A stretch of 64,000 nt of DNA. It comes from Acanthosepion esculentum (Eukaryota > Mollusca > Cephalopoda > Sepiida > Sepiidae). Below, in pieces: positions 33,440 through 45,104 of this stretch. Location of the stretch: NCBI GenBank assembly GCA_964036315.1, contig OZ038479.1, forward strand, positions 55,621,246-55,685,245. The letters are read 5' to 3'. Position 1 is the stretch's first letter; every line of letters begins with the position of its first letter. The position numbers and the translations under genes are program-made. Below the pieces are notes generated by a model. The model had not been told where the DNA came from. It made no database searches and saw nothing but the letters and a program-made list of their open reading frames with translations.

Positions 33440-35043
33440 TGAATGGTGAGGATCATATAACTGCACAGCAAAAGAGAGGAGTTACATATCCTCTGCGGGA
33501 GACCCCCCCTTCTTTGGGATCTTCTGGGGGCATCTTGGGAGTTTCTGGAGGCTTTTTGGACAACTTCTTCACAGGCTGGAAGAACATGGTGATGGGGAGC
33601 TGCTGTGCTTACTTCTTCAGCGAGTTAAGAAGGATCTTGTAGGGCTCACTGCATGCATCTATGGCATTGTTAAACTTAATGGATTGATCCATGTAAGGAT
33701 CCCATGCCATGACCATCTCCTTGGCTTCTTTCAGTGTGCAAAGGAGCTGGGACAGACGATCCAGAGATAAGCCCCATCCCCTATTGAATTGGGTTGTGTG
33801 TCTTCATCCTTGCTGGCTGACTTAGTCAGCTCACCCAAATACTGGTCTGTCAGCGGGGCCGAATGCCCATTGATGAGGGAGCCAACTTCATCTTCTGAAT
33901 ATTTCCTAGCCTCTTCTGTGTCTGTCGATGCCATTTCCCGTTGAAGAGACACGCTCTCCAGTTGGAACCGATTCTGGAACTAGTGAAACCAACCAATACT
34001 GGCTAGGAAACACCTGCTTTGGGAGCTGAGGCCCCAGTCGACAGTCCTGCTCCTTTTTTATCTACCTTTTCCTCCTCGAAAACTATGGCATCTTCTTGCT
34101 GGGCTTCTCCTTCTGGTGCAAACTTCTTGAACAAGCGTCTTGCCTTCTTGTGAATTATGTTGCTGTCTAGAGGAATATTCTTTTTACAGCAGTCTGTGAT
34201 CCACAAAGACAAGGCTGACTCCATCTTGACAATCGCCCTATCTTGTACAGTAGAGGCGGTCTTGACACTACTCTAGGAGCTGATAGAAAGAGTTTTCCTT
34301 ATTTCTGCCTCTTTCTTGATGTATCTTACAAGGCTTTCGTTCACATGGTACTGCCGGGCCACTGCTGCCTAAGACTTTCCTTCTTTAAGCATATAGAGAA
34401 GGGATACATTTTCCTGCAGCATCATAACTTTCTTCTGCTGCTTAGACTCCTTGCCGGAAGCCTTAGAAGAAGCTGGGTGTTTAAGCGGCATCTTAGGGCA
34501 TACGTAAAAAGAAAAACACAAAAGACAAGAACACAACAAGATCCAAGAACACAACACTACTGAACTAGTTGGGTCTACGGCTTCCGTGAAAATGGCCAAG
34601 CGTTATGCATATCAATCAATGGGTGCTGGTCTTGTTCTGCCATCCGATCACCAGCCAATAGCGTATTAGGGAGAATATCATGCACCCAAATGTTGCGCCA
34701 CTTTATGACCCCAGCTGCAGACCCCAACAAAGCCCAAGCACTATGGATGTTTTTTTACAATGACGATGTACAATTCTGTCAATTTTTTTTACCATAAAAA
34801 TGGACTGTTATGTTTTAAGTCACTTAACAGGAAAATAATACAAGAATATTTTAAATGTGTTCTATCAAAAAAAAAAAAAAAAAAAACGCGAATCAAGGAA
34901 GTTCTCTGCGAACAATTTGTATATATGTTCTTCAGAAAAACACGCGAATATTCGGGATTTCCGCGAATAAAATGTACACATGTTGTAAAGAAAAATCTGC
35001 GAATGTGTGAAACCCGAAACCGCGAATAGGCGGGGGCTCACTG
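33440..35043 (-). mobile_element. Tigger (pogo superfamily) transposon with the catalytic domain deleted
   Basis: The right end at 35043 reads, complemented, CAGTGAGCCCCCGCCTATTC with a flanking TA, the classic Tigger terminal repeat. On the minus strand a transposase starts at 34491 (MPLKHPASSKASG...). The CENP-B-type N-terminal domain is visible (LQENVSLLYMLKEGKS, stop, AAVARQYHVNESLVRYIKK), then the second DNA-binding half (ALSLWITDCCKKNIPLDSNI, KKARRLFKKF). A further segment has FQNRFQLESVSLQREMAS. Next comes, without the roughly 200-residue DDE_1 core, the acidic C-terminal part (SEDEVGSLI, LTDQYLGEL). It ends in another frame with EAKEMVMAWDP, CSEPYKILL and LPITMFFQPVKK. Stops (34350 region, 34005) and frame changes add to the deletion. 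The left terminal repeat was not found near 33430. Confidence 0.9.
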
Positions 35044-35639
35044 TATAACTAAAAAATTTGGACGTACATCCACCAAATTAAAAAGTACACAAAAAAGGTG
35101 GGGGTGAAATATACACCCAGCAAAATATTTCACCAAAGATTTTTAAATAGAAGTAAAATAATATTTAGTAATAACAAAAAAAAATAAATATTCATTCATT
35201 TTCGTTTGAATCGGATAATTCCTTGAATTTTGGCAAATATTTTAAAACAGTGGGTGTCGATATTTTGCTTTCATGGGGGGGAAAAAAAAGCATTCATTTT
35301 TTTGGTAGTATCTTCTTAAATAAAGATTTTTTAAAATTTTAAAAGTTTGTGATTTTTTTTCTATCAAAAAAGGTTTGTTTTTTTTTTCATTCAGCTGTTA
35401 TTATGTCAGGATTGATTTTAAAGTAAATTATTAAAATCCGACATTTCGGGGATATTTTTCATTTATTTGTTTTTTTCTGGAATGAGAATGACAATGTTTT
35501 GTTTTGTTTGTAAAAAAACATTCCCGGAAAAAAAAAAGACGTAGTAAGTAACTCCATCAAACAAAAAATATAATTTGTATTCCTTCTTTTTTCCCAATTT
35601 AACATAACTAACTTCCAAAGAGTAACACGGAAATTTTGA

Positions 35640-36150
35640 ATTTAAAAAAATTGTAATGAATGTATTTAAAACGCAGTTGGATTTATGATGTTTTTTTGCA
35701 GACATGTCCAAACACACTTTTGATTAATTATTTCTTTAAAATTTCTCACAGGATGAAATCATAGCTGAATTTATTTTCATTTTGCTAACACTAACAGCGT
35801 ATAAAAAAAAATGTTGAGGCAAGTCAGTAAATAACGATTTCTTTATCAGAATTATATTTGTATTCTATTCTTCCACTTACCTTTTAAAAACCAGGGAAAG
35901 CGAAAAATAAAACAAATTTCTTTGTGCTAAAAATAAAATAATGAATTTCTTGGTAATTCAACCTACAGACATTTTCTATTGTTCATTCATGTCTAAGTTA
36001 AAACGACTGGAACTAAGAGAGAATTAATAAATGGAAAAACACGATACAAGCTTGAAAATTCATTTAAAAAAACATTTCAGTGATTTCGAAAATAAAAGAT
36101 GAAACGGTGTTAGATAAGATTTGGTTCCTTAGATTTCTTGGCATTTTCGG
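35640..36150 (+). repeat. R2 repeat, copy
   Basis: Contains 'gaatttattttcattttgct' followed by 'aacactaacag' (about 35768-35796), 'cttccacttaccttttaaaa' (about 35870) and 'aagatttggttccttagatt' (about 36116). The short frames at 36064-36274 fall across its end and the following unique DNA. Confidence 0.6.
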
Positions 36151-36279
36151 ATCAAAATTATTCCCACCCGCTGGCACTAAGGATTCAATTGCCTCCTCCA
36201 TCCAAAATAGTAATTTATTTACTAAGCGAAGTTTAGATGTGGCGCAAGCAAGACCGAAAGTAAGGAACACTTAGTGAGG

Positions 36280-38190
36280 ATCAAACCCATTACTACAGTA
36301 GTAATTAATCTGGCGAGACAATCTCGCTAAAAACCATATTGGTATTGTACACCACACGTCAAAGCGCCCCACCCCAAATATATGATACTGTGCCCTAAGA
36401 TTACTTTTTTAATATTAAATGAAAATTTTATTGAAACCAAATGATGTACAATAAACATTATAATCATAAATAATATCGAGAATCATTTCTGACATAAAAT
36501 TAAAAAACATGAACAGAGCAAAATAAAAAGGACATTGCTCATTGGGATTGCTATGTATGCTTTTCTTTAGGTTTTTTCACCAAAATGCAGGATTTTATTC
36601 TTCTTTTTTTTTCAAAATTAAAGCAAGAAATCGCTCTATCACGTATATAAAAAAAAAAAATTAAATCAAGGAATTTCGATTTTAATGATTATTTCAGCAC
36701 ATATTCATTGTGTATTGAATTTTATTAGAAACATTGTAGAAATACTATTTAGTCTGTCATCCCTAATAAGATTTGAACTGTGGGGATGACATGAAACTTT
36801 TGTAGAGAAAAATCCCTGGAATATTATTTCAATAAAAAAAAAAAAATCTATGCATATATTATGCAATATCAAATCAGAACATCTTAAAATCTCACAAAAA
36901 TAATTCAATAAAACTGAAATAATATTTTTGTGGAAGATTGGTGCTTGCATAATTTGATAAAACACATTCTTTCTGATTTGTTGGGAAAAAAATCTACAAT
37001 ATTTAAAAAAAATTACTTGTAATTTTTCTGTGCAATTTTCAAATTCTTCCATTTTCTGATGACAAATGAATCTTTTTTTTTTATTTAATAAAGATATACC
37101 TGAAGAACCAAAAAATATAAAGTTTTATGTCATTTTCTCATAAGAAATATTTTTAAAAGTATTATATACACAAATAAATGCACGAAAATTTCATCATGGA
37201 AAAGAATAAGGGTCCAGAAGAGAAATCAATTTTTGGCTGCCACCAGAGAAGCATACATAAAAAGTAACTGATATTGTTCACAGAACTGTGTTCTACAAAA
37301 GATAAATGATCAAAAGTCTCTGTGACACTGGCGGTTTGAAATTGCCAAAATTTGCTTTGTTCTGTGATTTTTTTTTTTGTTACAATTAGGTGGAGGCATC
37401 TTTCTTTTTAAAAGATCTGCCCTATACAAAGGTAGTATTACCTTCTCAAAGTTATTTTCTTTATTTTTTGAAGATTTTGAAATTAAAAAAAAAATTCACT
37501 TGTATATTTTTTTAGATTTTATTCTATCTTATTAGTTAAATTAGATGCAGCATAAAAGGAAATTTTTGTGCAAGTCTATCTTGTAAAATATTGTATTTTA
37601 TATTGTTATGCTTATTCCAAAAACATAAATAAATCTTTTGCCAGTAATAAGAGTAGTTCAATTTTCCCCTAGTTTTTACTCATAGGGGATAACGTAATTA
37701 TACTAAATTAAAAACAGTTCACCTATTGTCTGGTTCTTACTCCTCCCCACTCTTGGAGATGGGAGGCTAGTTGTCTTTAGGTGTGGTGGTAACATTCTGA
37801 TGAGCATGCAAGCCCTGGCTGTTGTGCCGACTAACTGCTGAAGATGTCCCTTTGATGGGCTTTTATGTCCTTTTGTAAGCTCAGATCGAATCCAATTCCT
37901 ATTTTGCTTCTTTAGGCAGGAGTGGGTGCTATTGGGTAAAAAATTGGATTGTATGTTTTGTTGGTGGAGGTGTGAGGAAAGCGGAAGGTGTGTATGAAGC
38001 CAATGCATATTTGATGGAATTTTTAGTTCGGTCTTGGGTTTCGGAGAGTTCACATCTGGCCAGTGGTGGAAATTTGTGTAACATGAATCAGAAGATCTGG
38101 TTTAGGAAGATTATAACATTAAGTTTCCAGCTGAACTCTGAAATTTTATATACTGATTATTTTTTTCCCTCCTCAGTAAGAATAGACTGG
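36280..38190. other. AT-rich stretch, no gene recognised
   Basis: The 115- and 116-codon minus frames (36705-37052, 37703-38053) have no recognisable motif. The second lies in a less AT-rich block adjoining the gypsy-associated repeat at 38195 and may belong to the same old element. Confidence 0.35.
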
Positions 38191-38194
38191 TTTG

Positions 38195-38325
38195 TCTATC
38201 ACCCAGTTCCCATTCCTCCCTGGTCTTTTGTTCAAAGAAGTTTATCTCATGTTACCTGTTTAGGATTGGGTTTCCAGCTCCTTCTAAAGTCTACTTCAAC
38301 TCTATACTTCTAACACCTCTACCTA
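38195..38325 (+). repeat. Gypsy-associated repeat, copy A
   Basis: The complement of 58863-58985 and, less well, of 59046-59165 matches here: 'aggattgggtttccagctcc', 'ttcta.agtctacttcaact', 'ctatact.c.aaca'. At 59.2 kb this repeat adjoins a Ty3/gypsy RNase H fragment, so it may be part of such an element, for example an LTR or untranslated region. Confidence 0.65.
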
Positions 38326-38454
38326 AACTCTGAAATTTTATTCACAAATTATTTCTTTCTCCTCAAAATATCTAGGAATATCATCTAGTTCTTATTTTTA
38401 GTACCGCTCAGTTATTGCTCACCAACTTTCCACTGAGTCTAAGCACACACTGCC

Positions 38455-38530
38455 CTGCCCAGGGATTGAACTCCCAATTACTATGTCACCAAATCCACAA
38501 ACCAACATTTTAATCCACTTGGACTACAGG
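38455..38530 (-). repeat. tRNA-like SINE head
   Basis: The complement reads TAGTCCAAGTGGA (A-box-like), then about 35 bases, then GGGAGTTCAATCCC (B box with a potential T-arm). The anticodon stem is not clear. It most likely came from a tRNA-derived SINE. Confidence 0.5.
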
Positions 38531-38899
38531 ACAATAGCCTAGTGCTTTGGTTCAATGGAAGGTTTCATTGCTGACTTGTAAAAAATATACAAAATAGAAT
38601 TGGTGAGCAGAGTTCAAGTACTGGCTGAAATAATTTGGGTTCAATCCACACTAATATCTCAAATGTTTTAATGCATTTTATTAAAAGACCTTGAAAAGAT
38701 ATTGTTCAAACAGGATCTTGCTCAATAAACTGAGGGACAACTCTTCACCAGGAAAATGATCACTGAAAGAAATTTCGATAAACTTAAATAATACCTAAAG
38801 ATTAAATCCATTTTGGCAGGAAGAGGGGTAAGGTATTACTACTGCCATTCTTTAGAATATGTCCATTGAGTCTATCTTCGGAAATTTGTTAGCCAAGAA

Positions 38900-39165
38900 T
38901 GGTGAGTTCAATCCTAGGTAGTACCACAAGAGTCAGCATAGTTAAGGCAGTGGAGAACTTAAAGAGGGGAATTAACAGGAGATGACTGATAACTGCCATC
39001 CATTAAACATGGCATGTGGAAATAGAACAGTCTACCCAAGTGAGTGAAATAAAGGGTTCAGTTTGACATTCCAACCACCTGAAGAAGGCTGGAGTGTACA
39101 ACAGCCGAAATGTTGCAATAAATATGGTGACAAAGATGAGGACAATAGTCCAAATAATATAAATA
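38900..39165 (+). mobile_element. Penelope-like element 3' end, preceded by a B-box-like motif
   Basis: From 'gttaaggcagtggagaactt' (about 38940) to 'gacaatagtccaaataat' this copies the 3' region of the element at 14760-16175 with small changes. Only the non-coding 3' end is present; RT and GIY-YIG domains are absent. Just upstream is GAGTTCAATCCTAGG, a B-box-like motif at the same relative position as in the other copy. It carries the hammerhead-like motif at 39079-39110. It could be a 5'-truncated Penelope insertion or a SINE that uses its tail. Confidence 0.8.
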
Positions 39166-39169
39166 ATGT

Positions 39170-39549
39170 AACTTATAAACATTTTTTGCGATGTCAATGA
39201 ACACTCATTGACGCTTTTGTAATGTCAACGAATACTCATCACTTTCATAATGCTCATTCTAGTAGAGACTTTGTAATTGCCGATGTAACTATAGTAACAC
39301 TATTGAACAATACTGGTGTCAGATGCCTTTGAATAACACTCGCACTAACAGTACTTGCTCAGTAATACTCACTTGAAAAGTAACCACTAAATAGTAACTT
39401 GTGTAGTGATCAGTATAGAGAATAGCGATCCGTATAGTAATAGATAATGGAATAGAAAGAGTAATCAATTAGACTCCACACCAATTCCCATATATACATT
39501 TCTTTTACCATCGCAATAAATATGGCTTCTCTCTAATTTTTACTCATAT
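39170..39549. other. Unresolved stretch between the Penelope end and the orphan leader
   Basis: Rich in short returns of 'agtaac', 'gtaata' and 'actcac', for example 'ctcagtaatactcacttgaa' near 39358. This suggests internal duplication of a short unit. No gene. Confidence 0.4.
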
Positions 39550-39770
39550 GTTACACTAAGATTTGACAAACCACACATTTCAAAGTACATGGCTTTGGCA
39601 AGTTTAATATTCACTGTGATGCTTTTGAAAATGTAGGTCTACAACTTTTATATGAATATTATAATATTTCTCTGTTCTTGATGAAAAGTGAAAAATCTTG
39701 TTTTCTTTCATTTAAATTTCCCAATAACAGTTTTTGTGTGTCATGATTTTCTGTTCAGCCAAAACATCTG
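39550..39770 (-). pseudogene. Orphan leader exon of a third zinc-finger gene copy
   Basis: On the minus strand the acceptor 'ttcttcacag' (complement at 39768-39777) is followed by a leader homologous to those before both zinc-finger genes. Shared words on the plus strand: 'ccaaaacatctgtgaagaaa', 'cttgttttctttcatttaaa', 'attcactgtgatgct' and 'gacaaaccacacatttcaaa'. Homology to gene 2 stops near 39560, just where the coding exon would begin. No finger sequence is found toward 39170, so the coding part has been lost. Confidence 0.75.
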
Positions 39771-39777
39771 TGAAGAA

Positions 39778-40768
39778 AAAGTAATAAAACGTATTTTAAG
39801 AGAGACAAGGGATAAAATATGAAATCAGTTTATATTTAAACAGATACATTTATCTACATATTATGACTATTTTAAATCAGCACAGATATACAATAATGCA
39901 GCAGTCAGGAAAGATCAATAGAGAAATCAGTAATTTTATTTTTTTAAAATTTCCTTTGGAGTTGAAGTGTATAGGTATATTTCTAAAAAAATTTAAAATA
40001 TCTAAAATGTTATTCCTGCTGCTATAAACAAAGTCTGTTTTGATAAACTACAAGCATACCACACTATGGCAATTATGATATAAGGCTATTAAAATTAATT
40101 AGTTTTATTTAGGCATGAAACTTGAAATGAGGCAAAATCTATGACATCATATTGACTCTGCATAAATTTTCCTATTTTAAAAGTTCCCATTCTGAGTCAT
40201 TCCAGCCAAATTCAACAGGGATCTGGAATCAATATTGTAGATTTCAGTCAAGACTGGGAATCTATATTTATTACTGTTTAATTACAGTAATTGTGGCACA
40301 AGTCAGAGGGGTCAGTGACATTAAGGCTGGTCAACTAACTATTCTAAACCTAGTTAATTAGGTTCACAATGCATTTATTCATTACAGTTTACTCATTCAG
40401 CACAAGAGTTCATCCATCAGCATTCAATCCTACAGGTACTAAAATATTACATATTCACAGGGAACCTACAAAACATCCCATGACATAAAAATGTCACTTT
40501 TCCTCTTTAACAAAAACTGATAAAAATTTCATGAATCATGAAAAAAAAAATGAAAATTGGCCCAGAGTGGAAATTTAAGGTTTATCAAATGTTTAGATCT
40601 CTGTAAATCAGTACCAAAACAAGGTAAATATCTCACCTTTTACAACATTGAAATATGTTACGGATAGTTATCAAAACATTGCAATTCAGTTGTTGTAAAA
40701 AGGCTTTTCTAACAAAAATTTACAACAAATAATATTAAACTTTATTATTTATTGGAATGGATGAGAAA
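39778..40768. other. Intron/flank-like sequence of the orphan copy; no gene
   Basis: The first 60 bases ('aaatatgaaatcagtttata') match the intron side next to the acceptor of gene 2 (48305). The rest holds no recognised feature. The 69-codon frame at 40152 has no motif. Confidence 0.4.
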
Positions 40769-40950
40769 ACATCAGCTAAACTTTATAAAATGGTAAATAA
40801 TAATGATTTCCTTATTGTTGGCTCACATATACTCATAATTTAGCAAATGTTTATAAATTTATAAATAAAAAATTGTTTTCATATTTATTTCTTTATAAAT
40901 TGGTAAATGATAAATATTGCATTGCATTAATTTTTATTACAATTCTAATC
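40769..40950 (+). repeat. Dispersed AT-rich repeat R3, copy 1
   Basis: Shared with 59345-59515 (plus) and 44325-44500 (minus): 'aaactttataaaatggtaaa', 'ctcataatttagcaaatgtt', 'ttgttttcatatttattt' and 'ggtaaatgataaatattgca'. Class unknown. Confidence 0.7.
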
Positions 40951-42449
40951 CTCACTTTTTAAAATAATAAATATTGCTGAGGAGCAAAGGTAGTCAAAAT
41001 AATAGCAGTGTAAAGGGGAAAACATCCTTTTGACAGTTTTTTTGCAGGCACAAAGGTTAAATTTTGCCCAAATGTCTTCACTAAACAATTATTATGCCTC
41101 CTAAAAACTAATGCTTTTTCATTTTGATCAAATTTTTAGTAATATAAGATCTAGGATTAATTAAATAGATCCAAGTAGTTTCTTTACTCTTGTATATTTT
41201 TTCCAGCAAACCTTTCCATTTCATCATAAGAGAGAATAAGAGGTAATTTAAAACATTTCTGATGATTTTTTTATTCATTCATCCGATCTTGTCATTTGAT
41301 TCCTTCCTGTGAAAAATAAATTCAAATTCGTTAATAATGTATCAGAAATCAAATTATACTGAAATGTGATTTAGCCCATGCAGCGTCTTGCGAGTTTTAT
41401 TTCATTGTATTTTTACCCCTGAATTGGTAACTGCCATCATGTTCAAGGAAAGACCTAGCTGCCAATCACTCAACCTAAAAGAGCAATTTCGTTTGAAAAG
41501 TTTTCTAATTGTTGTACATGGATTTCTGGGACCCAAATTATTGAATATTTAGAAATGTCTGAATTTGTTCGATTTTCAGGAGGGCAGAACTTTTTCCAGA
41601 GTTTATTTCAGTATTTGAACTTTTTTTTTTTTTGTTATACCTCCAGCTGTACTGTCAGAATATATGTAATTTTGAATGGTTTGAAGCTAATTGAAGCAAG
41701 TTATTTAGGTTTACAATTCAGAAAATAGATCTGATGTGCTTATGCAAACTCAGCCACAAAGAACTTTTATCAATCAAGGCTGAATAGTGCCTTTAAGTGA
41801 AATCCTTCTCATCAGAGAGTAGTGCTCTTTTTATATTTTCAGTTTAACAGATGCAGGCTCCCTAGGAGATATTTTTTTTCTTTGTGGGACCGTTTGTGAT
41901 TGGGTATTGCATTTTTGCGGGTTTGAAAACTTTTTTGTTTCGATTTCTTAGTGATCATATCTGGCTGATATGACTGATGAAATGTATTTCTGAATCAGAA
42001 AGAGATCTTGATTCAGAAGTATAACACCATTGAGCAGATATTTTCAGAAAATAACTTTCTCACAGAAATCTACCATGTGGATTCTGTTCTTTTTAAATTT
42101 ATTCAATTTTTATTTTTTTAAAGAGTGAGAAAAATGTTTAAAAAAAATTCCAGAAAAAAATCATAATTTCATCAAAACAAAAAATATAATTTGTACTCCT
42201 TAATTTTTCCGAGGGGGCTACTTTGGCTTGCTATCTACAAGGAAAAAATACACAATATAAGTTGTATTTTAGAATATTGTATCGGACTAACAATGAAAAT
42301 GTAATTAAAAAAATGTTCTTTTATTTATATTCTAGCAATAAACTAACTAAACAGCATGTACATTAAAAAATTTTATTTTATTTTTCTAGCAATAAACATC
42401 GTGTACACCAACTAAAATTTACACAGTACAAATTTTAATTTGGAATATC
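40951..42449. other. No gene recognised
   Basis: AT-rich. A slightly less AT-rich island lies at 41370-41530 without a recognisable product. The 3' part from about 42100 shares A/T-rich words with R2. Confidence 0.35.
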
Positions 42450-42451
42450 TA

Positions 42452-42572
42452 CAGGGTGCTCTGAAAGTCTTGTTAACCCTTACCTCTCTTCCAAACTGTA
42501 GGAGTTCGGTCAGTCAATATGAAATAGAAAATTATATTATGTAGGGGGTGACAAGACTTTCAGACCACCCTG
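42452..42572. mobile_element. Mariner-type MITE, 121 bp
   Basis: Terminal repeats cagggtgctctgaaagtctt (left) and, complemented, cagggtggtctgaaagtctt (right) match over 22 bases with one difference. TA target duplications flank both ends (42450-42451 and 42573-42574). The interior codes nothing, so it must depend on a transposase elsewhere. Confidence 0.92.
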
Positions 42573-42677
42573 TACATAGTAAAACATAACATATATATAT
42601 AACATAGATAAATTGTAGTTAAAATATTAAAGAATTTTGTAGCGATAAACAGCATATACCTCGCAATAATTGTTATA

Positions 42678-42849
42678 CAGTGTAACCCGAATATAAGAGA
42701 GTTGTTGGGACTGGAGAATAAGTCTCTTATATCCGAGTTTCTCTTATATCCGGGTTTGGTCTGTTATATATACATTAACACAGGCTCTAATTTGGGACCA
42801 GATGAAATCTCTCTTATATCCGGGTTTCTCTTATATTCGGGTTACACTG
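42678..42849. mobile_element. CAGTG-ended MITE, pogo/Tc1-like, copy 1
   Basis: Starts CAGTGTAACCCGAATATAAG and ends in its complement, with TA on both sides. Internal copies of 'ctcttatatccgggtttctc' repeat the terminal sequence. A second copy is at 57005-57162. The ends resemble pogo/Tigger termini (CAGTG with TA), but no transposase is inside. Confidence 0.92.
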
Positions 42850-42959
42850 TATTGTAGATCGCATACCAAAGGAGATTTATGACACGTAGGTAACAAGCCA
42901 AAGAGTAGTACGGTTTTTAGTTCTAAACTTAAAAGAAAAAAGTATTGGCTTATTTATAT

Positions 42960-43595
42960 TTTAATAAAAAAAACACAATGTTTAGGAGGCGCTTTTTTAC
43001 ATGTCTAAATTCATTTTTCAGTGGGTGAGCACTAACAGTTTCTGTCTAAAATTAAATAAAAACATTTTTTTTTTAAATATCTGACATGAAGAAAGAAATC
43101 ATAACTGAATTTATTCCGTTTTTTTTTTATTTTGCTATCTAACAACACTACAAAGAATGCCAATGCAAGTCGGTAATTTCTTTTTTTTTTAATTATTTTA
43201 AATCAAAATTATTTATTCTTTCAGACCTTTCGGCATTAAATGACCCAATGAGTTGATATGCCGCAAAAAAAAAAAAAAAAAGTCAACCAAACTTTACAGA
43301 CTAGAAAATACAGCGCGAAAAACAAAACTGGATTTCTTTTGTGCACAATTTGATTTTGTTGCGTTTTCCCTGTCAATGTTTGTCTACTTTACCCAAATTT
43401 TTGTATTATTCGTTCAGTTCATACAATAATGGCGAAGTTGAAACAAATGACACAGAAAAAGCAATAAGAAATGGAAAAATAAACAAACGTGAAATAGAAA
43501 TTACTTTTTTGTGTATATTTCACTTGATAATGCAAGCCGAAAAATTAAAAAAAGCGGTGTTACTCAAGATTTGGTTCCTTGTGTTTAAAACTCTT
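42960..43595 (+). repeat. R2 repeat, copy, interrupted by a MITE at its end
   Basis: Includes 'aactgaatttattccgtttt', 'ctaacaacactacaaaga', 'aaaaagcggtgttactcaag' and 'atttggttccttgtgtttaa'. A 95-codon frame (43341-43628) runs across it and into the mariner MITE. It is not considered coding. Confidence 0.6.
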
Positions 43596-43598
43596 ATA

Positions 43599-43672
43599 TT
43601 GGGTTGGCCAAAAACTTCGTTCGGTTAATAAACTTTTACTTAATAAATTAACCAACATTTTGACCAACCCAG
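43599..43672. mobile_element. Very short mariner MITE, 74 bp, nested in R2
   Basis: Begins ttgggttggccaaaaacttc and ends in the near complement of it (tgaccaacccag). TA flanks both sides (43597-43598 and 43673-43674). The TTGGGTTGGCCAAAAA terminus is characteristic of mariner elements of the cecropia/Hsmar2 type. The site lies within the R2 repeat, so it inserted after R2. Confidence 0.85.
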
Positions 43673-43951
43673 TATTTCTTGACATTCACGTTGCAAAGTT
43701 ATTCAAAAGCAGATGCAGGAAATTTCTTCATGCCCTCTACCAATCGACTCGATGTATACTTACTGTGTCCTCACACGCTGTCATTTTTCATAAAGTAGAT
43801 TTTACATGCAAATTTCATTGAAATCAAATTACGTAAAATAAAAATCGCCATATTCTATCAGAAATAATATTGAGGATCATTTCTGACATCGGTAAAATAA
43901 AAAAAACAAAAAACTTATCAGTGGATTAAAAAAATAAAATGAAAGAAAAAA

Positions 43952-43984
43952 CTATGTATGTATGTATGTATGTATGTATGTATG
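43952..43984. repeat. (TATG)n microsatellite
   Basis: About eight units of tatg followed by a variant tatgcatgga. Confidence 0.95.
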
Positions 43985-44194
43985 CATGGATATTTTCTTC
44001 ATTTCCATAGATTTATATTTGCGACCATCTTTATTTTTTAATGATTTAACAAATTTAATGAAAAAATATTTCAACAATAATTTTTAGCCAACATGGATTT
44101 TCATGCTTGTAAAAAAAACAGTGAACAGCGTCCAAAAACGTTTTTCCTAGGATACCGCTTTTATTTTAACTACTCAGCAATGTTTGTTTTAAAA

Positions 44195-44510
44195 AGTGAA
44201 TATTTGTAATTGTAATAAAACCTAAACACGTGATGAAAGTGATTTTTGTTTTTGAGAATTTACAACAAAAATATCAAACACTTTAATTATTAGATTGTTT
44301 ATTTACAAGAATAAGTTTTTTACATTAAAAACTAATACAATTTTATTAATGTAATGCAGTATTTATCACTTACCAATTCATAAAGAAATAAATATGAAAA
44401 CAATTTATTCAGGAATTTAGAAACATTTAGTAAATTATTAGAATATGTGAACAAACTATAAGGAAACCCCTATTATTTACCATTTTATAAAGTTTGAATC
44501 GATTGGCAAT
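44195..44510 (-). repeat. R3 repeat, inverted copy, plus adjacent shared block
   Basis: 44325-44500 is the minus-strand copy of R3. The preceding block 44195-44275 ('taattgtaataaaacctaaa', 'gtgatgaaagtg', 'gagaatttacaacaa') is repeated at 63920-64000, where it runs off the window. Confidence 0.7.
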
Positions 44511-44559
44511 TAGCTGATGTTTTGCTATCACAATAAACAATATAAAAATGTAAAAGAGA

Positions 44560-44610
44560 AGAACAGAGATGAGGACAATCGCCTGAATATAAACAGTGTA
44601 GATAACTCAT
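44560..44610 (+). mobile_element. Penelope-like 3' tail remnant
   Basis: 'agatgaggacaatcgcctga' followed by 'atataaacagtg' matches the terminal phrase 'agatgaggacaatagtccga' at the ends of the copies near 16155 and 39135. Only the last few dozen bases are left. Confidence 0.6.
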
Positions 44611-45104
44611 CATCCCAGAAATTGAGACAAAAACGAACCTCATTATCTACCTTAGTCAACTGCCTAATTAACCAATCAGAATTTGCTGTGGATCAGTCAT
44701 CTCCCTGTTTCATAATGTAAGATTCTAATGTTATTCAACAATGTCATTTCATAACATTTATTAACTTAGTAATCAACAAATGGAATATAAAAAAAGATGT
44801 TAATAAAAAAGGAGAAGTATTTTTAATAATTACTCTGCTATTATCTTGTTGTGTCCCATAACCTCCTAGGTGAAAAATAGATTACAATTCATTTTGACAA
44901 GTTGAAGAATATATCTAAAAACAAATTAACAAGACAGTGAATCATTCCATCTTAAATAAATATAAAATAAAAATTGAATTTTTTAAATTTACACTATTTG
45001 AACTGTTGTCCTTATCTTTATTGTTACACTCCCAACTTTTTGGTTGCACGTTGAAGTTTGAATTCAGATTTGTCTGTCTAAACCACTTGTTATCAAAGGC
45101 TATA

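Noticed and set aside
37703..38053. 116-codon minus frame rich in S, H and P
   Set aside because: No family match and no gene signals; likely within an old repeat.
38455..38530. Possible functional tRNA gene
   Set aside because: A and B boxes are visible, but acceptor and anticodon stems do not pair well, so it is treated as a SINE head.
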